A stretch of DNA of 63,255 bases from an uncultured Acidobacteriota bacterium (GCA_937870635.1 CALMZP010000130.1:1-63255); one strand, 5' to 3'. Shown: positions 27,301 to 36,464, counted from the stretch's first letter. Program-made: numbers and translations. The notes: a model not told the origin generated them from the letters alone.

Positions 27301-28310
27301 CACTTCGGTACCTTCTTCTCCAGTTCTTCGATGCGCCGGATGAGATCCGGAAGACGCCGCAGGTGGACTTCCCGCCGCGCGAATTCGCGAAACGGAATCG
27401 CCGGCGCGCCCATCACCTTCCCGCTCTCGACGTCCTCGAGAACGGCCGATTTCGCCGCCACCTGCACTCCGTTTCCGATCTTCAGGTGACCGCCGAATCC
27501 CGACTGCCCCGCCACGACTACGTAATCGCCCAGATCGGTCGAGCCTGCAATCCCCACCTGTGAAACGAGCAGGCAATGCCGTCCGACGCGCACGTTATGC
27601 CCGATCTGGACGAGGTTGTCGATCTTTGTCCCTTCGCCGATGACGGTCTCGCCGAGCGCCGCGCGGTCGATGCAGGTTCCCGCGCCCACTTCGACGTCGT
27701 CCTCGATCCTCACGATCCCGATCTGCGGGATCTTGTGATGCTTCCCACCCTCGGTCGCAAACCCGTAGCCGTCGGCTCCGATGACCGCACCGCTGTGGAT
27801 GATGCAGCGACGGCCGATCCTGGTCCGCTCGTAGATCGAGACCAGCGGATAAACGATCGTATTCTCCCCGATGGAGGAGCCGGATTCGATCGACACGTTC
27901 TGATAGATGATCGCGTCATCGCCGATGACGACCCCGTCACCGATCGTGGTGAACGGACCGATGGCCACGTTGCGGCCGAGCTTCGCCGTGGGGGCGACGG
28001 ATGCCTGCAGAGAAATCCCCACCGGCGCGGGACGAGCCGCAAAGTAGCGGGTAACGACGGTGGCCATGGCAAAGTACGGATTCTTCACGCGGATGAAGCG
28101 CGCCGACTTGCCGGGGTGATCGGCCGGAACGAGCACGGCTCCCGCACGAGACGTCTCCAGCTGCGCCGCGTACTTCGGATTCGAGAGAAAGCTCAGGTGG
28201 GTTTCCCCTGCTTCTGCGAGCGGGCCGATGCCTGTCACGCGCAGATCGCGCGAACCTTCGTACTGCCCCCCCACGAGGTCGACGATCTCGCCGACAGTCA
28301 CTTCAGGCAT
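27300..28310 (-). CDS. lpxD: UDP-3-O-acylglucosamine N-acyltransferase
   Basis: The protein has 336 residues. It adds the second 3-hydroxyacyl chain in lipid A synthesis. The N-terminal uridine-binding domain (1-100) ends with [14 protein letters not shown]. Hexapeptide repeats follow, with the catalytic-site region [19 protein letters not shown]. The C-terminal helix ([14 protein letters not shown]) is typical. The start [15 protein letters not shown] excludes a repeat-derived upstream extension. Confidence 0.94.
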   Translation of the reverse strand: MPEVTVGEIVDLVGGQYEGSRDLRVTGIGPLAEAGETHLSFLSNPKYAAQLETSRAGAVLVPADHPGKSARFIRVKNPYFAMATVVTRYFAARPAPVGISLQASVAPTAKLGRNVAIGPFTTIGDGVVIGDDAIIYQNVSIESGSSIGENTIVYPLVSIYERTRIGRRCIIHSGAVIGADGYGFATEGGKHHKIPQIGIVRIEDDVEVGAGTCIDRAALGETVIGEGTKIDNLVQIGHNVRVGRHCLLVSQVGIAGSTDLGDYVVVAGQSGFGGHLKIGNGVQVAAKSAVLEDVESGKVMGAPAIPFREFARREVHLRRLPDLIRRIEELEKKVPK

Positions 28311-28321
28311 GGCGGCGGATT

Positions 28322-28401
28322 GTATTAGGGATTTTGGATTTTGGATTTTGGATTTTGGTCGGGTGGTGGCAATCCAAAATCCAAAATCAAAAATCCAAAA
28401 T
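28322..28401. repeat. TTTTGGA heptamer inverted repeat
   Basis: About four copies of TTTTGGA face inverted AAAATCC copies between lpxD and the skp terminator. Same element class as 7648-7712 and 48556-48604. Confidence 0.88.
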
Positions 28402-28428
28402 GAAAAGCCGCCCTCTCGGGCGGCTTTC
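28402..28428 (-). terminator. Intrinsic terminator after skp
   Basis: On the minus strand AAAGCCGCCC, a GAGA-type loop and GGGCGGCTTTT. It would separate the bamA-skp message from lpxD, which then needs its own promoter, or allow partial read-through. Confidence 0.75.
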
Positions 28429-28430
28429 AC

Positions 28431-28456
28431 CGCGGGCGAGGTCGCCCGCGCTCCAC
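28431..28456. repeat. REP-like palindrome
   Basis: CGCGGGCGAGGTCGCCCGCG followed by CTCCAC, between the skp stop and its terminator. Confidence 0.85.
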
Positions 28457-28466
28457 GGATCGTCGC

Positions 28467-29006
28467 TTACTGCTTGGACGCGGCCGGGGTCGGGGCGGCG
28501 GCGGCGTTGAACTTCGTGATGACCGTGTCGGTCAGGTCGATCGCGTCGGACGCGTAGACCAGGCCAGACTCGAACTTGTTGAAGATCGCGGCCAGACCCA
28601 TCTCCTTGCCGAGGGCGTCGATGACGGGCTTGATGCGGTTCTCGAGCTCGAGGAGCGCGCGGTCGCGTGCTTCCGCAACTTCGCGATCGGCATCCTGCGC
28701 GTAGCGCTGCATGGCGATCTTGCGGTCGTTAATCGAGCGGGTCAGCTCGGCAACCTTGTCTTCGCTCAGCGACAGGCGCTTGGTGGTGAGCTCAGTCTCG
28801 AGCTTCCGAAGCTCGTCTTCCATGCCCTTCGCCTTGGTGATGCGCTCTTCCTGCATCTTCTTCAGGCGCTCATAAGCGGCCTTGCCGGCCGTGGACGTGG
28901 CGAGGACTTTCTGCACATCGATGACAGCCACCTTGGCGGGCGCGTTCTGCGCCATCGCCGGCAGCGCCAGTGCTGCTACGACAACCGAAACCAGAAACTT
29001 CTTCAT
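28467..29006 (-). CDS. skp: OmpH/Skp family periplasmic chaperone
   Basis: The protein has 179 residues. A signal peptide (MKKFLVSVVVAALALPAMA) precedes VAVIDVQKVLATSTAGKAAY, the typical OmpH start, and a long coiled-coil region rich in Lys/Glu (about 45-130). Skp holds unfolded outer-membrane proteins in the periplasm for delivery to BamA, whose gene lies immediately upstream. AAGGAG lies about 6 nt before the ATG at 29006. Confidence 0.9.
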   Translation of the reverse strand: MKKFLVSVVVAALALPAMAQNAPAKVAVIDVQKVLATSTAGKAAYERLKKMQEERITKAKGMEDELRKLETELTTKRLSLSEDKVAELTRSINDRKIAMQRYAQDADREVAEARDRALLELENRIKPVIDALGKEMGLAAIFNKFESGLVYASDAIDLTDTVITKFNAAAAPTPAASKQ

Positions 29007-29066
29007 GGGGATCTCCTTGTTTGCGTGGTGCTGCCGGCCTGGACAACTCAATTAAGCCAGCGGTCT

Positions 29067-31544
29067 CTAGAACGTATTCCCGATCGTAAATTGGAAGCCC
29101 TGGAAGAAATCGCCTTCCTTCTTGTCCGGATTGAAGGCGTAGATGAAACGTAACGGGAACTGGAACACCGGGAGGAAGATCCGGAGCTCGGCACCGACCG
29201 CGTAGCGAAGGCTGCCGAAGTCGATGTTTTCCTTGTACCCGTAGGCTTTCCCGGCATCCGCGAAGAGCACGAGGCGCAGCGGATCGTTGAGCCGGTAGAT
29301 GTACTCGAGGTTGTAAGTGTGATGCTTGTAGCCGCCGACCGGGTACGTCCGCCCGGCGTAGCTTTCGAAAGGTCCGAGCGTGCCGGTCTCGAAGCCGCGG
29401 ACCGAGTACTCGCCGCCGACCGTGAAGCGCTCGACTTCAGGAACGCACAGCGTGCGGCCGCTCTCTTCCCGCTCCGCATAGGTGTGCGAGCAGTCGGTTG
29501 CCAGCGGGTGGATGTACCCCGCCTCGACGTTCACGCTGAACGCGCTCCGGCGTGACAGACGGAAGAACCGTGTCAGCGTGATCGACGGCTTGAGAAGTTC
29601 GATCGATCCGCCGAGCGGACCGCCGGAGTACGCCGTGGACACGAACAGGCGCGAGCCGCGCATCGTGTCGTACGGGTTGTCGCGCGAATCGTAGCGATAC
29701 GTCGGCACGATCGACGACATCGTGAACGTGTAGTCGGCGATGGTGGAAATGGGAACGTTGCCCTGGTCGTCGGGCGCAACGGTGAACTCGTACCGCGTCT
29801 GGTTGCGCTCGAGACCGTAGAGGAACGACACACTGTCGAAGCGTCCGATGCGGTATCCGTACGCGAGCGTCGCGCCGCGGCCGGTCGAATCGAATCCGTA
29901 CCGCTCCGGATACTGGCTGTCCCGGTTGTACATCGAGATGCCGAGGCTGTTCGGCGTGTCGAGGAACCAGGGATCGGCGTAAGAAAGGCTGAAGTAGTTG
30001 ATGCGATTGCCGCGCTGGTATCCCAGCGAGAAGTTCTCGCCTTCGCCCAGGAAGTTGCGCGTGGCGAACATCGCCTGGACGAATGCGCCGCCGCCCTCCG
30101 AATAGCCGCCGCCGAACTGAATGTCGTTCTTGCCTTCCTCGGTCCCCTTCACGGTGATGTCGACGGTCTTCGACTCCTGGTTCACCTTGAAGTCGGGGTT
30201 CTCGGTCACCTTGAAGTATCCGAGCTGGCCGAGCTTGTAGAGGCTCTGTTTGAAGGTCTCCATGTCCATGATCTGACCTTCCTCGAGGAAGATCTCACGG
30301 CGGAGGACCTTGTCCTTGGTCGTGGTGTTGCCCTGGAACTCGAGGCGTCCGAGCCGGAACTGGTCGCCTTCGAACACTTCGATGTGAACGTCGACCACGT
30401 CGTCCGATCCCGCGCGCGGCGTGTAGACCGGATTGACGTAGGCGTAGATGTAGCCGCGCATCCGGTAGGCCTCGCCGAAGGCGTCGGCGCGCGTCTGGAT
30501 CGGCTGCCGGCGGATGGTCTCGCCTTCCTTCAGCGGCCAGTCGCCGATGATCTGATCGGCGGTGAACACGGTGTTGCCGGCGACAGTCACCTTGCCGAAC
30601 TTGTGGATCTCACCTTCCTTGATCGGAACGGTCACGCGGACCTTGTTTCGTCCGATCGTCTCGAGCGCCGGCTCGCCGAACGTGACGTCCATGTAGCCGT
30701 AGTCCTGATAGTGGTTCTTGAGACGCTCGAGGTCTTCATCCATCTTCGACGGGATGAAGAGGTTCTTCTTACGCACCCAGCTGACCAGCGCGTGCTCTTT
30801 CACTTCCTTCATTTTCGCGCGGAGCTCGCGATCACTGAACACGGTGTTCCCCGTGAAATCGATCTCCGCCACGCGCGCCTTGATGCCCTCGGAAATGTGG
30901 AACACGATACGGCGGTCAGCCGGATCGGTCATGTTCTCGATGGATGTGCTGACGGTGACGCCTTCGAATCCACCTTCGCTGTAGGCGCGGCGGATCGCCT
31001 CCGCTGCGCGGCGGACCAGCGTCTGCTCGATGGTGTTGCCGACGTGCAGGTCGATGCGCTCGCGCTCGAGCGCCTCGTTGATCTTCGCTGAGGCGAGCTC
31101 CTTGTTTCCGCGAAACTCGACCGAACCGATGCGGGGACGCTCTTTGACGTGGACGCGGACGATCACTCCGGCCTCACCCTTCTCCGACTCGATGCGGATG
31201 TCGTCGAAGAGACCGGTCTGCCAGAGATTCAGGAAGTTCCGCTGGAGCGCGGCGGGATCATAGGCCTCGCCGGGGACGACGCCGAGGTAGACGCGGATCG
31301 TGTCGCTGGCGACGGAGATGTTGCCCACCACCTCGAACCGCTCGACCTGCGTGCCGCTCACCGCCTCCGCCGGAGTCGGAGCGGCGGGAGCATCGGTGAT
31401 CCTGCCGGTCGACGGCCGGTCGATGATCGTTCCGGCGCGCGGCTTCTGCGGCTGCGGTGGCGGCGTCTGCTGCTGTTCGCTCTGAGCGAGAGCTGCGGTC
31501 GCTGACAGGAAGACTGCCAACGTGAGGGATAGTCGTCTTGTCAT
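29067..31544 (-). CDS. bamA: Outer-membrane protein assembly factor BamA
   Basis: The protein has 825 residues. A signal peptide (LSLTLAVFLSATAALA) and a Pro/Gln-rich linker are followed by five POTRA-type repeats (about 75-420) and a C-terminal 16-strand barrel. The lid-lock motif VRGF is in GGEYSVRGFETG near residue 715. The chain ends in Phe (GNTF), the usual outer-membrane C-terminal signal. BamA inserts beta-barrel proteins into the outer membrane. The next genes downstream are skp, lpxD, fabZ and lpxA, the common order for this cluster. Confidence 0.95.
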   Translation of the reverse strand: MTRRLSLTLAVFLSATAALAQSEQQQTPPPQPQKPRAGTIIDRPSTGRITDAPAAPTPAEAVSGTQVERFEVVGNISVASDTIRVYLGVVPGEAYDPAALQRNFLNLWQTGLFDDIRIESEKGEAGVIVRVHVKERPRIGSVEFRGNKELASAKINEALERERIDLHVGNTIEQTLVRRAAEAIRRAYSEGGFEGVTVSTSIENMTDPADRRIVFHISEGIKARVAEIDFTGNTVFSDRELRAKMKEVKEHALVSWVRKKNLFIPSKMDEDLERLKNHYQDYGYMDVTFGEPALETIGRNKVRVTVPIKEGEIHKFGKVTVAGNTVFTADQIIGDWPLKEGETIRRQPIQTRADAFGEAYRMRGYIYAYVNPVYTPRAGSDDVVDVHIEVFEGDQFRLGRLEFQGNTTTKDKVLRREIFLEEGQIMDMETFKQSLYKLGQLGYFKVTENPDFKVNQESKTVDITVKGTEEGKNDIQFGGGYSEGGGAFVQAMFATRNFLGEGENFSLGYQRGNRINYFSLSYADPWFLDTPNSLGISMYNRDSQYPERYGFDSTGRGATLAYGYRIGRFDSVSFLYGLERNQTRYEFTVAPDDQGNVPISTIADYTFTMSSIVPTYRYDSRDNPYDTMRGSRLFVSTAYSGGPLGGSIELLKPSITLTRFFRLSRRSAFSVNVEAGYIHPLATDCSHTYAEREESGRTLCVPEVERFTVGGEYSVRGFETGTLGPFESYAGRTYPVGGYKHHTYNLEYIYRLNDPLRLVLFADAGKAYGYKENIDFGSLRYAVGAELRIFLPVFQFPLRFIYAFNPDKKEGDFFQGFQFTIGNTF

Positions 31545-31726
31545 AAAGTGGCAGGCCTGAGGCCGTGAGGCCCTGGCCCCTGGCGGCTTGACCAAAACTC
31601 CTGCTGGATCTCCTGGGGCCGATGGCCTGGCGGCTTAGGCCTTGATTTGTGTGACGCGCGACACGACCTGCAGGTCACGCGCGGGGTTAACACTGGGAAA
31701 ACGCCGGGCATTCTACACGGTCGGCC
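31545..31726. other. Intergenic region with GGCC-rich short repeats
   Basis: It contains overlapping short repeats (TGAGGCC, and TGGCGGCTT twice) but no gene. It is the expected place for the bamA promoter; no convincing promoter was assigned. Confidence 0.4.
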
Positions 31727-32107
31727 TCAGGCGTACGTCATCCTCCCCCCGCCGAAGGACCAGTCCTCTTTGGAGACCTCCACGAGGGAGATCAGGACGT
31801 CATCCGGCCGGACATCCGCGGCCCGGCCGAGGCGCCGGGCGATCTCGGCGTAGAGCTTCTGCTTGATTTCGAGCGTACGGCCGCGGTTCAGAGTGATCCG
31901 GATGACCACCAGGTCGTCCGTCCGGTTGACTCCCCCGTACGCGGGGTGGGCGATCAGGGCAGCGTGCTCGACCTGGTGAACGATCTGAAAACGATCGTCG
32001 GGCGGCACATTGGCCTCGGCGACGAGGGCCTCGTGAACGGCGTCGGCGACACTGCGGACGTATTCGGGCGTGTGCCCTTTGCGGAGCGTGATCTCGACCA
32101 GCGGCAT
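31727..32107 (-). CDS. Tautomerase superfamily protein
   Basis: The protein has 126 residues. It begins MPLVEITLRKG, so Pro1 would be exposed after Met removal and act as the catalytic base as in 4-oxalocrotonate tautomerase and MSAD. The length matches the two-domain MSAD/cis-CaaD-like group rather than the 62-residue 4-OT. Substrate unknown. It is separated from the next gene by 12 nt and probably cotranscribed. Confidence 0.8.
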   Translation of the reverse strand: MPLVEITLRKGHTPEYVRSVADAVHEALVAEANVPPDDRFQIVHQVEHAALIAHPAYGGVNRTDDLVVIRITLNRGRTLEIKQKLYAEIARRLGRAADVRPDDVLISLVEVSKEDWSFGGGRMTYA

Positions 32108-32119
32108 AGGCCGCCGATT

Positions 32120-32506
32120 CTACGACGCGAGTGCGCCGAGGGCGATCATGTCGCGGAGGTTGCGCTCGATGCGGTGGCGCTCCTCTTCGCTCCTGACCAG
32201 TTGCGACGCCCTGGCGTAGCAGTCGGCCGCGTGGCGGATGTCACCCTGCTGCGCATAAGCGTCTCCGAGAGAATCCCACGCGTTCCACGACTCGGGGTTC
32301 CGCGCCGCATTGCGCTCGAGCAGGTCGATGGCATCGGCGGCGCGATTCCTCCAGAGAAGCTGGTAGCCGTAGCAGACCAGGTCGACTTCGCGCGCGACAT
32401 CCATTGACCGTTCGCGGAGCCTGGTCGCGCCGTCCGGATCGTCGCAGAGCTCGAGAAGTTCGGCCCGCGTACGCAGATCGAGAAAATCATGATTGATCGG
32501 AACCAT
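32120..32506 (-). CDS. TPR repeat protein
   Basis: The protein has 128 residues. Residues about 55-105 carry tetratricopeptide-like helices (ESWNAWDSLGDAYAQQGDIR, then HAADCYARASQLV). It has no signal peptide and no enzymatic motif. It is presumably a small protein-interaction module; partner unknown. Confidence 0.65.
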   Translation of the reverse strand: MVPINHDFLDLRTRAELLELCDDPDGATRLRERSMDVAREVDLVCYGYQLLWRNRAADAIDLLERNAARNPESWNAWDSLGDAYAQQGDIRHAADCYARASQLVRSEEERHRIERNLRDMIALGALAS

Positions 32507-32567
32507 TGCAGGATGAATGATTCCGCTTCCCTCGGCAAACAGACGTCAACTACACGTTCTTTTCACG

Positions 32568-32987
32568 TCAAATCCGGCGCCGTGGCGTCATCAGAAGATA
32601 GAGGAGAGCGGTTCCGGCTCCCCAGGCGCCATTTACGATCGCTCCTGTCAGAAAAAACTTTGGAAGGTCAGCGGGCACACCCGCGCCCTTGAGCGGCGGC
32701 ACGACGAAGGCTGCGACGAGTGTCGGAAGGACGGCTCCGAAGATCAGCGCAATCAACCAGTAATGGACACGCGGAACGCGCTCGGAAATGAAGATGCCGA
32801 GGATGATTCCCCAGACCCCGCCCCAGAACGAAAGCGAGATGACCTGCGGCACGCCGAACGGTTGCGTCGCGGCCATCGAGAAAGGCGCGCGATCGACGTA
32901 ACCCGAAATGTTCACCGCATACAACGCAGCCTGATGAAACAGCGGCACCGCAACCGCGCCGGCGAAAAACCATCGGACCCATCTCAT
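32568..32987 (-). CDS. Small integral membrane protein
   Basis: The protein has 139 residues and four predicted membrane helices. It starts MRWVRWFFAGAVAVPLFHQA, then ISLSFWGGVWGIILGIFI, then WLIALIFGAVLPTLVAAFV and a final segment near AWGAGTALLYLLM. No family was recognised; proteins of this size and topology are common hypotheticals. The start was chosen where the first membrane helix begins; an upstream extension is built from repeats. Confidence 0.65.
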   Translation of the reverse strand: MRWVRWFFAGAVAVPLFHQAALYAVNISGYVDRAPFSMAATQPFGVPQVISLSFWGGVWGIILGIFISERVPRVHYWLIALIFGAVLPTLVAAFVVPPLKGAGVPADLPKFFLTGAIVNGAWGAGTALLYLLMTPRRRI

Positions 32988-33020
32988 GGGCAGATTGTAC
33001 GTTCCGGACCCCGGACACTG

Positions 33021-33246
33021 GGTGGCGAGTCCCGGGTCACGGGTCACGGGTGACGGGCGACGGGTCACGGGTGACGAGTGACGGGTGACGGGTGACGGGT
33101 GACGAGTGACGAGTCGCGAGGAACCGATGCCCACGTCACCCTGAGGCGCGGAGACGCCGAAGGACCTCAAGTTGCGTAACCTGAGGTCCAACGCCCGCGC
33201 TTCGCCGCTCAGGATGACGTTACCCGTCCCCCGGTACCCGTCACTC
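33021..33246. repeat. GGTCACG/GGTGACG heptamers with GTCACCCTGAGG inverted repeat
   Basis: About twelve slightly diverged period-7 units (33021-33118) precede an inverted repeat (33135-33218) and a shorter inverted heptamer arm (to about 33246). The units mix GGGTCAC, GGGTGAC and GAGTGAC, so this array has drifted. No gene is present. Confidence 0.85.
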
Positions 33247-33277
33247 AAGGTCCAGCCAACTCCTCGGTTCGCACACA

Positions 33278-33838
33278 TCAACCCTGACTGAGCTTCGCGC
33301 GCGTGCGCTCGAATGCGTCGCACTTGCCCTCGGCGATCGCGTCCGCGATCCGCAGGGCGCCGTCGTGCGGCGACACGACCGAGGTATCGATGGTGAGGTC
33401 GTAAACGAGCCACGCGTGGATTCTAGGCAGCTGGGCTGAAGCCATCCCCACACGCCGGTCGCCGCGCGCCCGCTCGCGCTCGACGAGCACCTCCGTCGGC
33501 GACTCGAGACCGACCATGATCACTCGATGCGATTCGACCGAAGCCAGGAGATGCTCCGCGTGATACCGCGCCGTGATCGCGTGATCGATCACGAGGTCAT
33601 GACCGAGCTCGAGCAGCTGCCGCACGCAGGCGTAGTAGGCCCGCACGAGCTCCGGAATGCCGATGTTTGAAATGTCCGCCCCGCTGGTAATGCTGTGGAT
33701 CGCCGTGACCGGAAGCGCGGAGAGGATGTTGTCGATCGAGAAGTTGAGGAAGACGGTCGGCGCGAGGCTCTGAAAGGCGCGCGCCAGCGTGGTTTTTCCC
33801 GAGCTCGACGTCCCGTTGAGGACTACGACCGTGGCCAC
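33278..33838 (-). CDS. Chloramphenicol phosphotransferase-like P-loop kinase
   Basis: The protein has 186 residues. Walker A is LNGTSSSGKTTLAR at the N-terminus, followed by FLNFSIDNI and a conserved VIDHAI region, as in the CPT family that phosphorylates chloramphenicol in its producer. In other bacteria such proteins are usually uncharacterised small-molecule kinases, so resistance should not be assumed. Confidence 0.72.
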   Translation of the reverse strand: MATVVVLNGTSSSGKTTLARAFQSLAPTVFLNFSIDNILSALPVTAIHSITSGADISNIGIPELVRAYYACVRQLLELGHDLVIDHAITARYHAEHLLASVESHRVIMVGLESPTEVLVERERARGDRRVGMASAQLPRIHAWLVYDLTIDTSVVSPHDGALRIADAIAEGKCDAFERTRAKLSQG

Positions 33839-33862
33839 GTCACCAGCATACGCCCGCCGTTT

Positions 33863-34402
33863 TCAGGAGCTGTGACCTTCGCACTGCATGACTCCCAGGT
33901 ACTGGCCCCAGGGTCCGACTGCTTCCCGATATTGATGGGCCATGATTCTGGAGATCTGGTGAAGGTGGCTCATGTCGTGAGCCGGCCAGGTCGCAAGCAG
34001 CTGCGACATCGTGACGACGCCGAGTGCCTGATGGCGTCCGCGTCGCCCGAGGTCCCCCGGGGTCAGATTCAGAGCGCGCAGCGCATCGAGGCTTTCCGCG
34101 CGCGCGCGTGCGAACTCGTCGAGAAGGTTCTCGAGCGACTTCCCCTGACTGTCCCGCTGCTGGGCAAGCCTGTCGAACGGATCGAAGGCCTTGCTCTCAC
34201 CGTGCTCGAGGATCCGACGCGCCCGAGGAATCCAGTCGGCGCGCTCGCCATGGATGAGATGTCCCACGACGTCGAAGGCGCTCCATGTGTCGCCGCCCTC
34301 GTTGTGATGGGTCCACGCCTCCGGCAGGCCTCGCAGCAGGGCGTCGAGCATGGCCGGCGTCCGCGCGAGAAGCGCCATCGTGTCATCGAGGTTGAATTCC
34401 AC
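33863..34402 (-). CDS. DinB family protein
   Basis: The protein has 179 residues in a four-helix DinB fold. Likely metal ligands are His in VVGHLIHGE and His in WPAHDMSHLHQI. The superfamily includes thiol-dependent metalloenzymes (for example bacillithiol transferases) and many proteins of unknown role. It ends close to the CPT-like gene on the same strand. Confidence 0.75.
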   Translation of the reverse strand: MEFNLDDTMALLARTPAMLDALLRGLPEAWTHHNEGGDTWSAFDVVGHLIHGERADWIPRARRILEHGESKAFDPFDRLAQQRDSQGKSLENLLDEFARARAESLDALRALNLTPGDLGRRGRHQALGVVTMSQLLATWPAHDMSHLHQISRIMAHQYREAVGPWGQYLGVMQCEGHSS

Positions 34403-34422
34403 TGGGTGTTCTCCTCGGGATG

Positions 34423-34466
34423 AGAGTAACGAGTGACGAGTAACGAGTAACGAGTGACGAGTGCCG
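34423..34466. repeat. GAGTGAC/GAGTAAC heptamer array
   Basis: About six period-7 units, alternating GAGTAAC and GAGTGAC, between the DinB gene and the creatininase pseudogene. No inverted arm was found. Confidence 0.85.
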
Positions 34467-34536
34467 TCTCAGGCCACCATATCAGTGGCGCGCCCGCATA
34501 CGGATGCTTTTGCGGAGCCGGGGCCAGTCTCGGGAA

Positions 34537-35230
34537 CTAGTCGATCCCTTTGCTCTTGAGCCACTTCTCCTGCTTCCTGCGCACGTGCTCGTCGTTCGCG
34601 AGCGAGTCGTCCATGATCGCCTTCTCCTGCTTCATGGCCCCGGTCGAGTACCGTGGAATGGAACGCGGATCCTTGCCGGCGAGGATCTCGAGGGCGAGCG
34701 CAGTGTATCGGCTCAGCCGGTGTTGCATGACTTGCGCTCCCCAGGCCGCGTTTGCCAGGTGCGGCGCACCGAAATAGCCGGGCCAGCCATCCTTTCGGGC
34801 GATCTCCACGAGCTCCTCCGACGTATGTGCTGTGAAGGGAGCCGCCCGTGCGATGGCCGGATTCACGAGCTGCGGCTTGATGAAGAGGATCCGGCTCGAC
34901 TCCGAGAGGCCGGCATGCACGTCGATTCCGTTCGCCTTTCTTGTTTCCTCGCTCAGCGGTGGAAGAGGGCGTTCGTTCGCGGGCTCGAGGCCCGTCAGAT
35001 TCACCATCTGGCCTCCGTACGAATCGCGGAAATAGTCGCCTGCCTGATCGATGGTCAGGTTGTGGACGGGCGATCCGTGGTTCTGCAGGACGAAGATCCA
35101 CCGGAATCACGGTTTTCGAGCGATCAAGTGTTTCGATCTGCGTTGTGTTGAGGTCGGAGAGGCGGTAAATCTGCGCCGGGAGCGATGCCGCAACGAACAG
35201 CGCCAGGGCACCGAGAAACTGAGTTCTCAT
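34537..35230 (-). pseudogene. Creatininase family pseudogene (internal deletion and frameshift)
   Basis: The 5' part has a signal peptide and YRLSDLNTTQIETLDRSKTV, the usual start of secreted creatininase-like amidohydrolases. The 3' part in another frame reads WIFVLQNHGSPVHN, then IDQAGDYFRDSYGG, then MVNLTGLEPAN to the stop at 34537. The segment expected between them, with the EEHG metal-binding block and about 80 further residues, is missing. The join also shifts the frame. The metal site is therefore lost and no functional enzyme can be made. Confidence 0.75.
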
Positions 35231-35274
35231 TCGGCAATTCTAGCCACCCGAAGGCTGCGGCTGAGGAACGCCAG

Positions 35275-35796
35275 CTAATCCCGACGGAAGAGACACAATT
35301 CCCTGGCGGGCTCGCTCACCCCTGTGACGTATTCGGCCACCGAGCGAAGACCGTCCTTCAACCCCCGGTAGTGAACCCGCTTCAGGCATTCTTCGAGAGG
35401 CAGCCACGCGAACTCCGAATGTTCGGAAGGTTCGAGTTGCACCGGCGACTCGGCTGCCTGTGCAGCAAAGACAGCGATCATCTGCATTTCGTCGAACCGC
35501 CTGTTGTAGATGGCGTAGCTGTGTTCGCCGGCCCAGATGGCACTGGTCAGCAGTCCGTATCGCGCAAGCTCACGAAGGATGGCCTGCGTGATCGTCTCGC
35601 CCTCCATCACCACGCCGCTCGGGACCTGCCAGAATCTTCCTCCGTTGAAATGGCGTTCGGCCTTTTCGACTGACGTGTAGAGCAGAAGATACTGCGTGCC
35701 GGCAGCAGTCCTCGTGAACACCCATACGTCGAAGAATCGCAGGCGCTTCCTCTTTGGCGGTTGCGATGAGTGCTGGCAGCGCAAGAGAAACGACAA
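35275..35796 (-). CDS. Nudix-fold protein with degenerate Nudix box
   Basis: The protein has 173 residues. The Nudix region is near residues 55-80: VVMEGETITQAILRELARYG. The consensus G-x5-E-x7-R-E-U-x-E-E-x-G is kept up to R-E, but the two metal-binding Glu after it are replaced (A-R-Y). The protein may not hydrolyse nucleoside diphosphates. An alternative frame at the 5' end (from 35827) encodes a signal-peptide-like start (MSRISIISAVFVVSLALPAL), so an N-terminal frameshift is possible. Confidence 0.55.
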   Translation of the reverse strand: MSFLLRCQHSSQPPKRKRLRFFDVWVFTRTAAGTQYLLLYTSVEKAERHFNGGRFWQVPSGVVMEGETITQAILRELARYGLLTSAIWAGEHSYAIYNRRFDEMQMIAVFAAQAAESPVQLEPSEHSEFAWLPLEECLKRVHYRGLKDGLRSVAEYVTGVSEPARELCLFRRD

Positions 35797-35843
35797 AGAC
35801 CGCAGAAATGATCGAAATCCTGCTCATACGGTTCTCCTCCCCC

Positions 35844-35985
35844 GTCCAACATGGGTCGCGCTGAGCCGCGCGGCCAGTTCCGCGACAGGTACAGCCGGTG
35901 TGAGGCCGTGGTTCTACGACGAAAGAGGCGAGAGAGTGCCGAGCGAGTCCCCGTCGAATGCTGCTGGGGTCACGGGGCCAAGCGT
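35844..35985 (-). other. Degenerate attC half site at the distal end
   Basis: GTCCAAC followed by ATGGGTCGCGCTGAGCCGCG matches the distal half of the intact attC sites. No matching GTTRRRY box was found next to the DUF6429 gene. This looks like a decayed last attC. Confidence 0.5.
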
Positions 35986-35989
35986 CCGC

Positions 35990-36238
35990 TTACCGACTCT
36001 CTGCGCCGAACAGCTCGATGAGCAGACGTTCGGATTCCTTGAGCCCATTTTCAGTAAAGGCTACGGACTTGGCTTTGCCAACCGGATCGGAAATGTATCC
36101 GCGCTCGTGCAGCCGATTCATCGAGTCCCAATCGAATCCTTTCCATGCTCGATTGTCGTCGTGGAGGCCGAGGTAGAGCAGCGCGAGGATCGCGCGGTCG
36201 ATCTTTTGACGGCCACCGCGACATTTGCGCCATTCCAA
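35990..36238 (-). CDS. DUF6429 family protein (distal cassette)
   Basis: The protein has 82 residues. The core IDRAILALLYLGLHDDNRAW, then KGFDWDSMNRLHERGYISDP and GKAKSVAFTENG matches DUF6429, a family of unknown function. It sits at the distal end of the cassette array. An overlapping frame further 5' (to 36351) reads as a lipoprotein-like start (FSFLLLIVTLIGLSKC), so the original product may have been longer and frameshifted. Confidence 0.6.
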   Translation of the reverse strand: MEWRKCRGGRQKIDRAILALLYLGLHDDNRAWKGFDWDSMNRLHERGYISDPVGKAKSVAFTENGLKESERLLIELFGAESR

Positions 36239-36361
36239 GAACCTTCACGGAGCATTTCAAATCTCGGTTCAGACGGGCTGCCGCATTTCGATAGGCCGAT
36301 CAGGGTGACGATTAACAGCAAGAAGGAAAACCGAGAGGTTCCGAGCGCCATGGTTTGGTCT

Positions 36362-36459
36362 GTCCAACGTTCCCAGCTCAGCGGCTTCGGCCCGCCGCCG
36401 AACGCGCAACCAAGAATACCAGCGAGCGGGTCGAAGTCCGCTGCAGCTGAAAGTTGGGC
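36362..36459 (-). other. attC site 9
   Basis: 98 bp from GTCCAAC to GTTGGGC. Arms AGCTCAGCGGCTTCGGCCC and GGGTCGAAGTCCGCTGCAGC pair with two unpaired bases on the gene-proximal arm, the attC signature. It follows the toxin gene ending at 36465. Confidence 0.9.
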
Positions 36460-36464
36460 GACGG

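Noticed and set aside
33021-33246. CRISPR array in the repeated region
   Set aside because: Units of 7 bp, contiguous, without unique spacers.
33278-33838. Acquired chloramphenicol resistance gene
   Set aside because: The CPT-like fold is widespread as a small-molecule kinase; there is no mobile context at this gene and the family call is broad.
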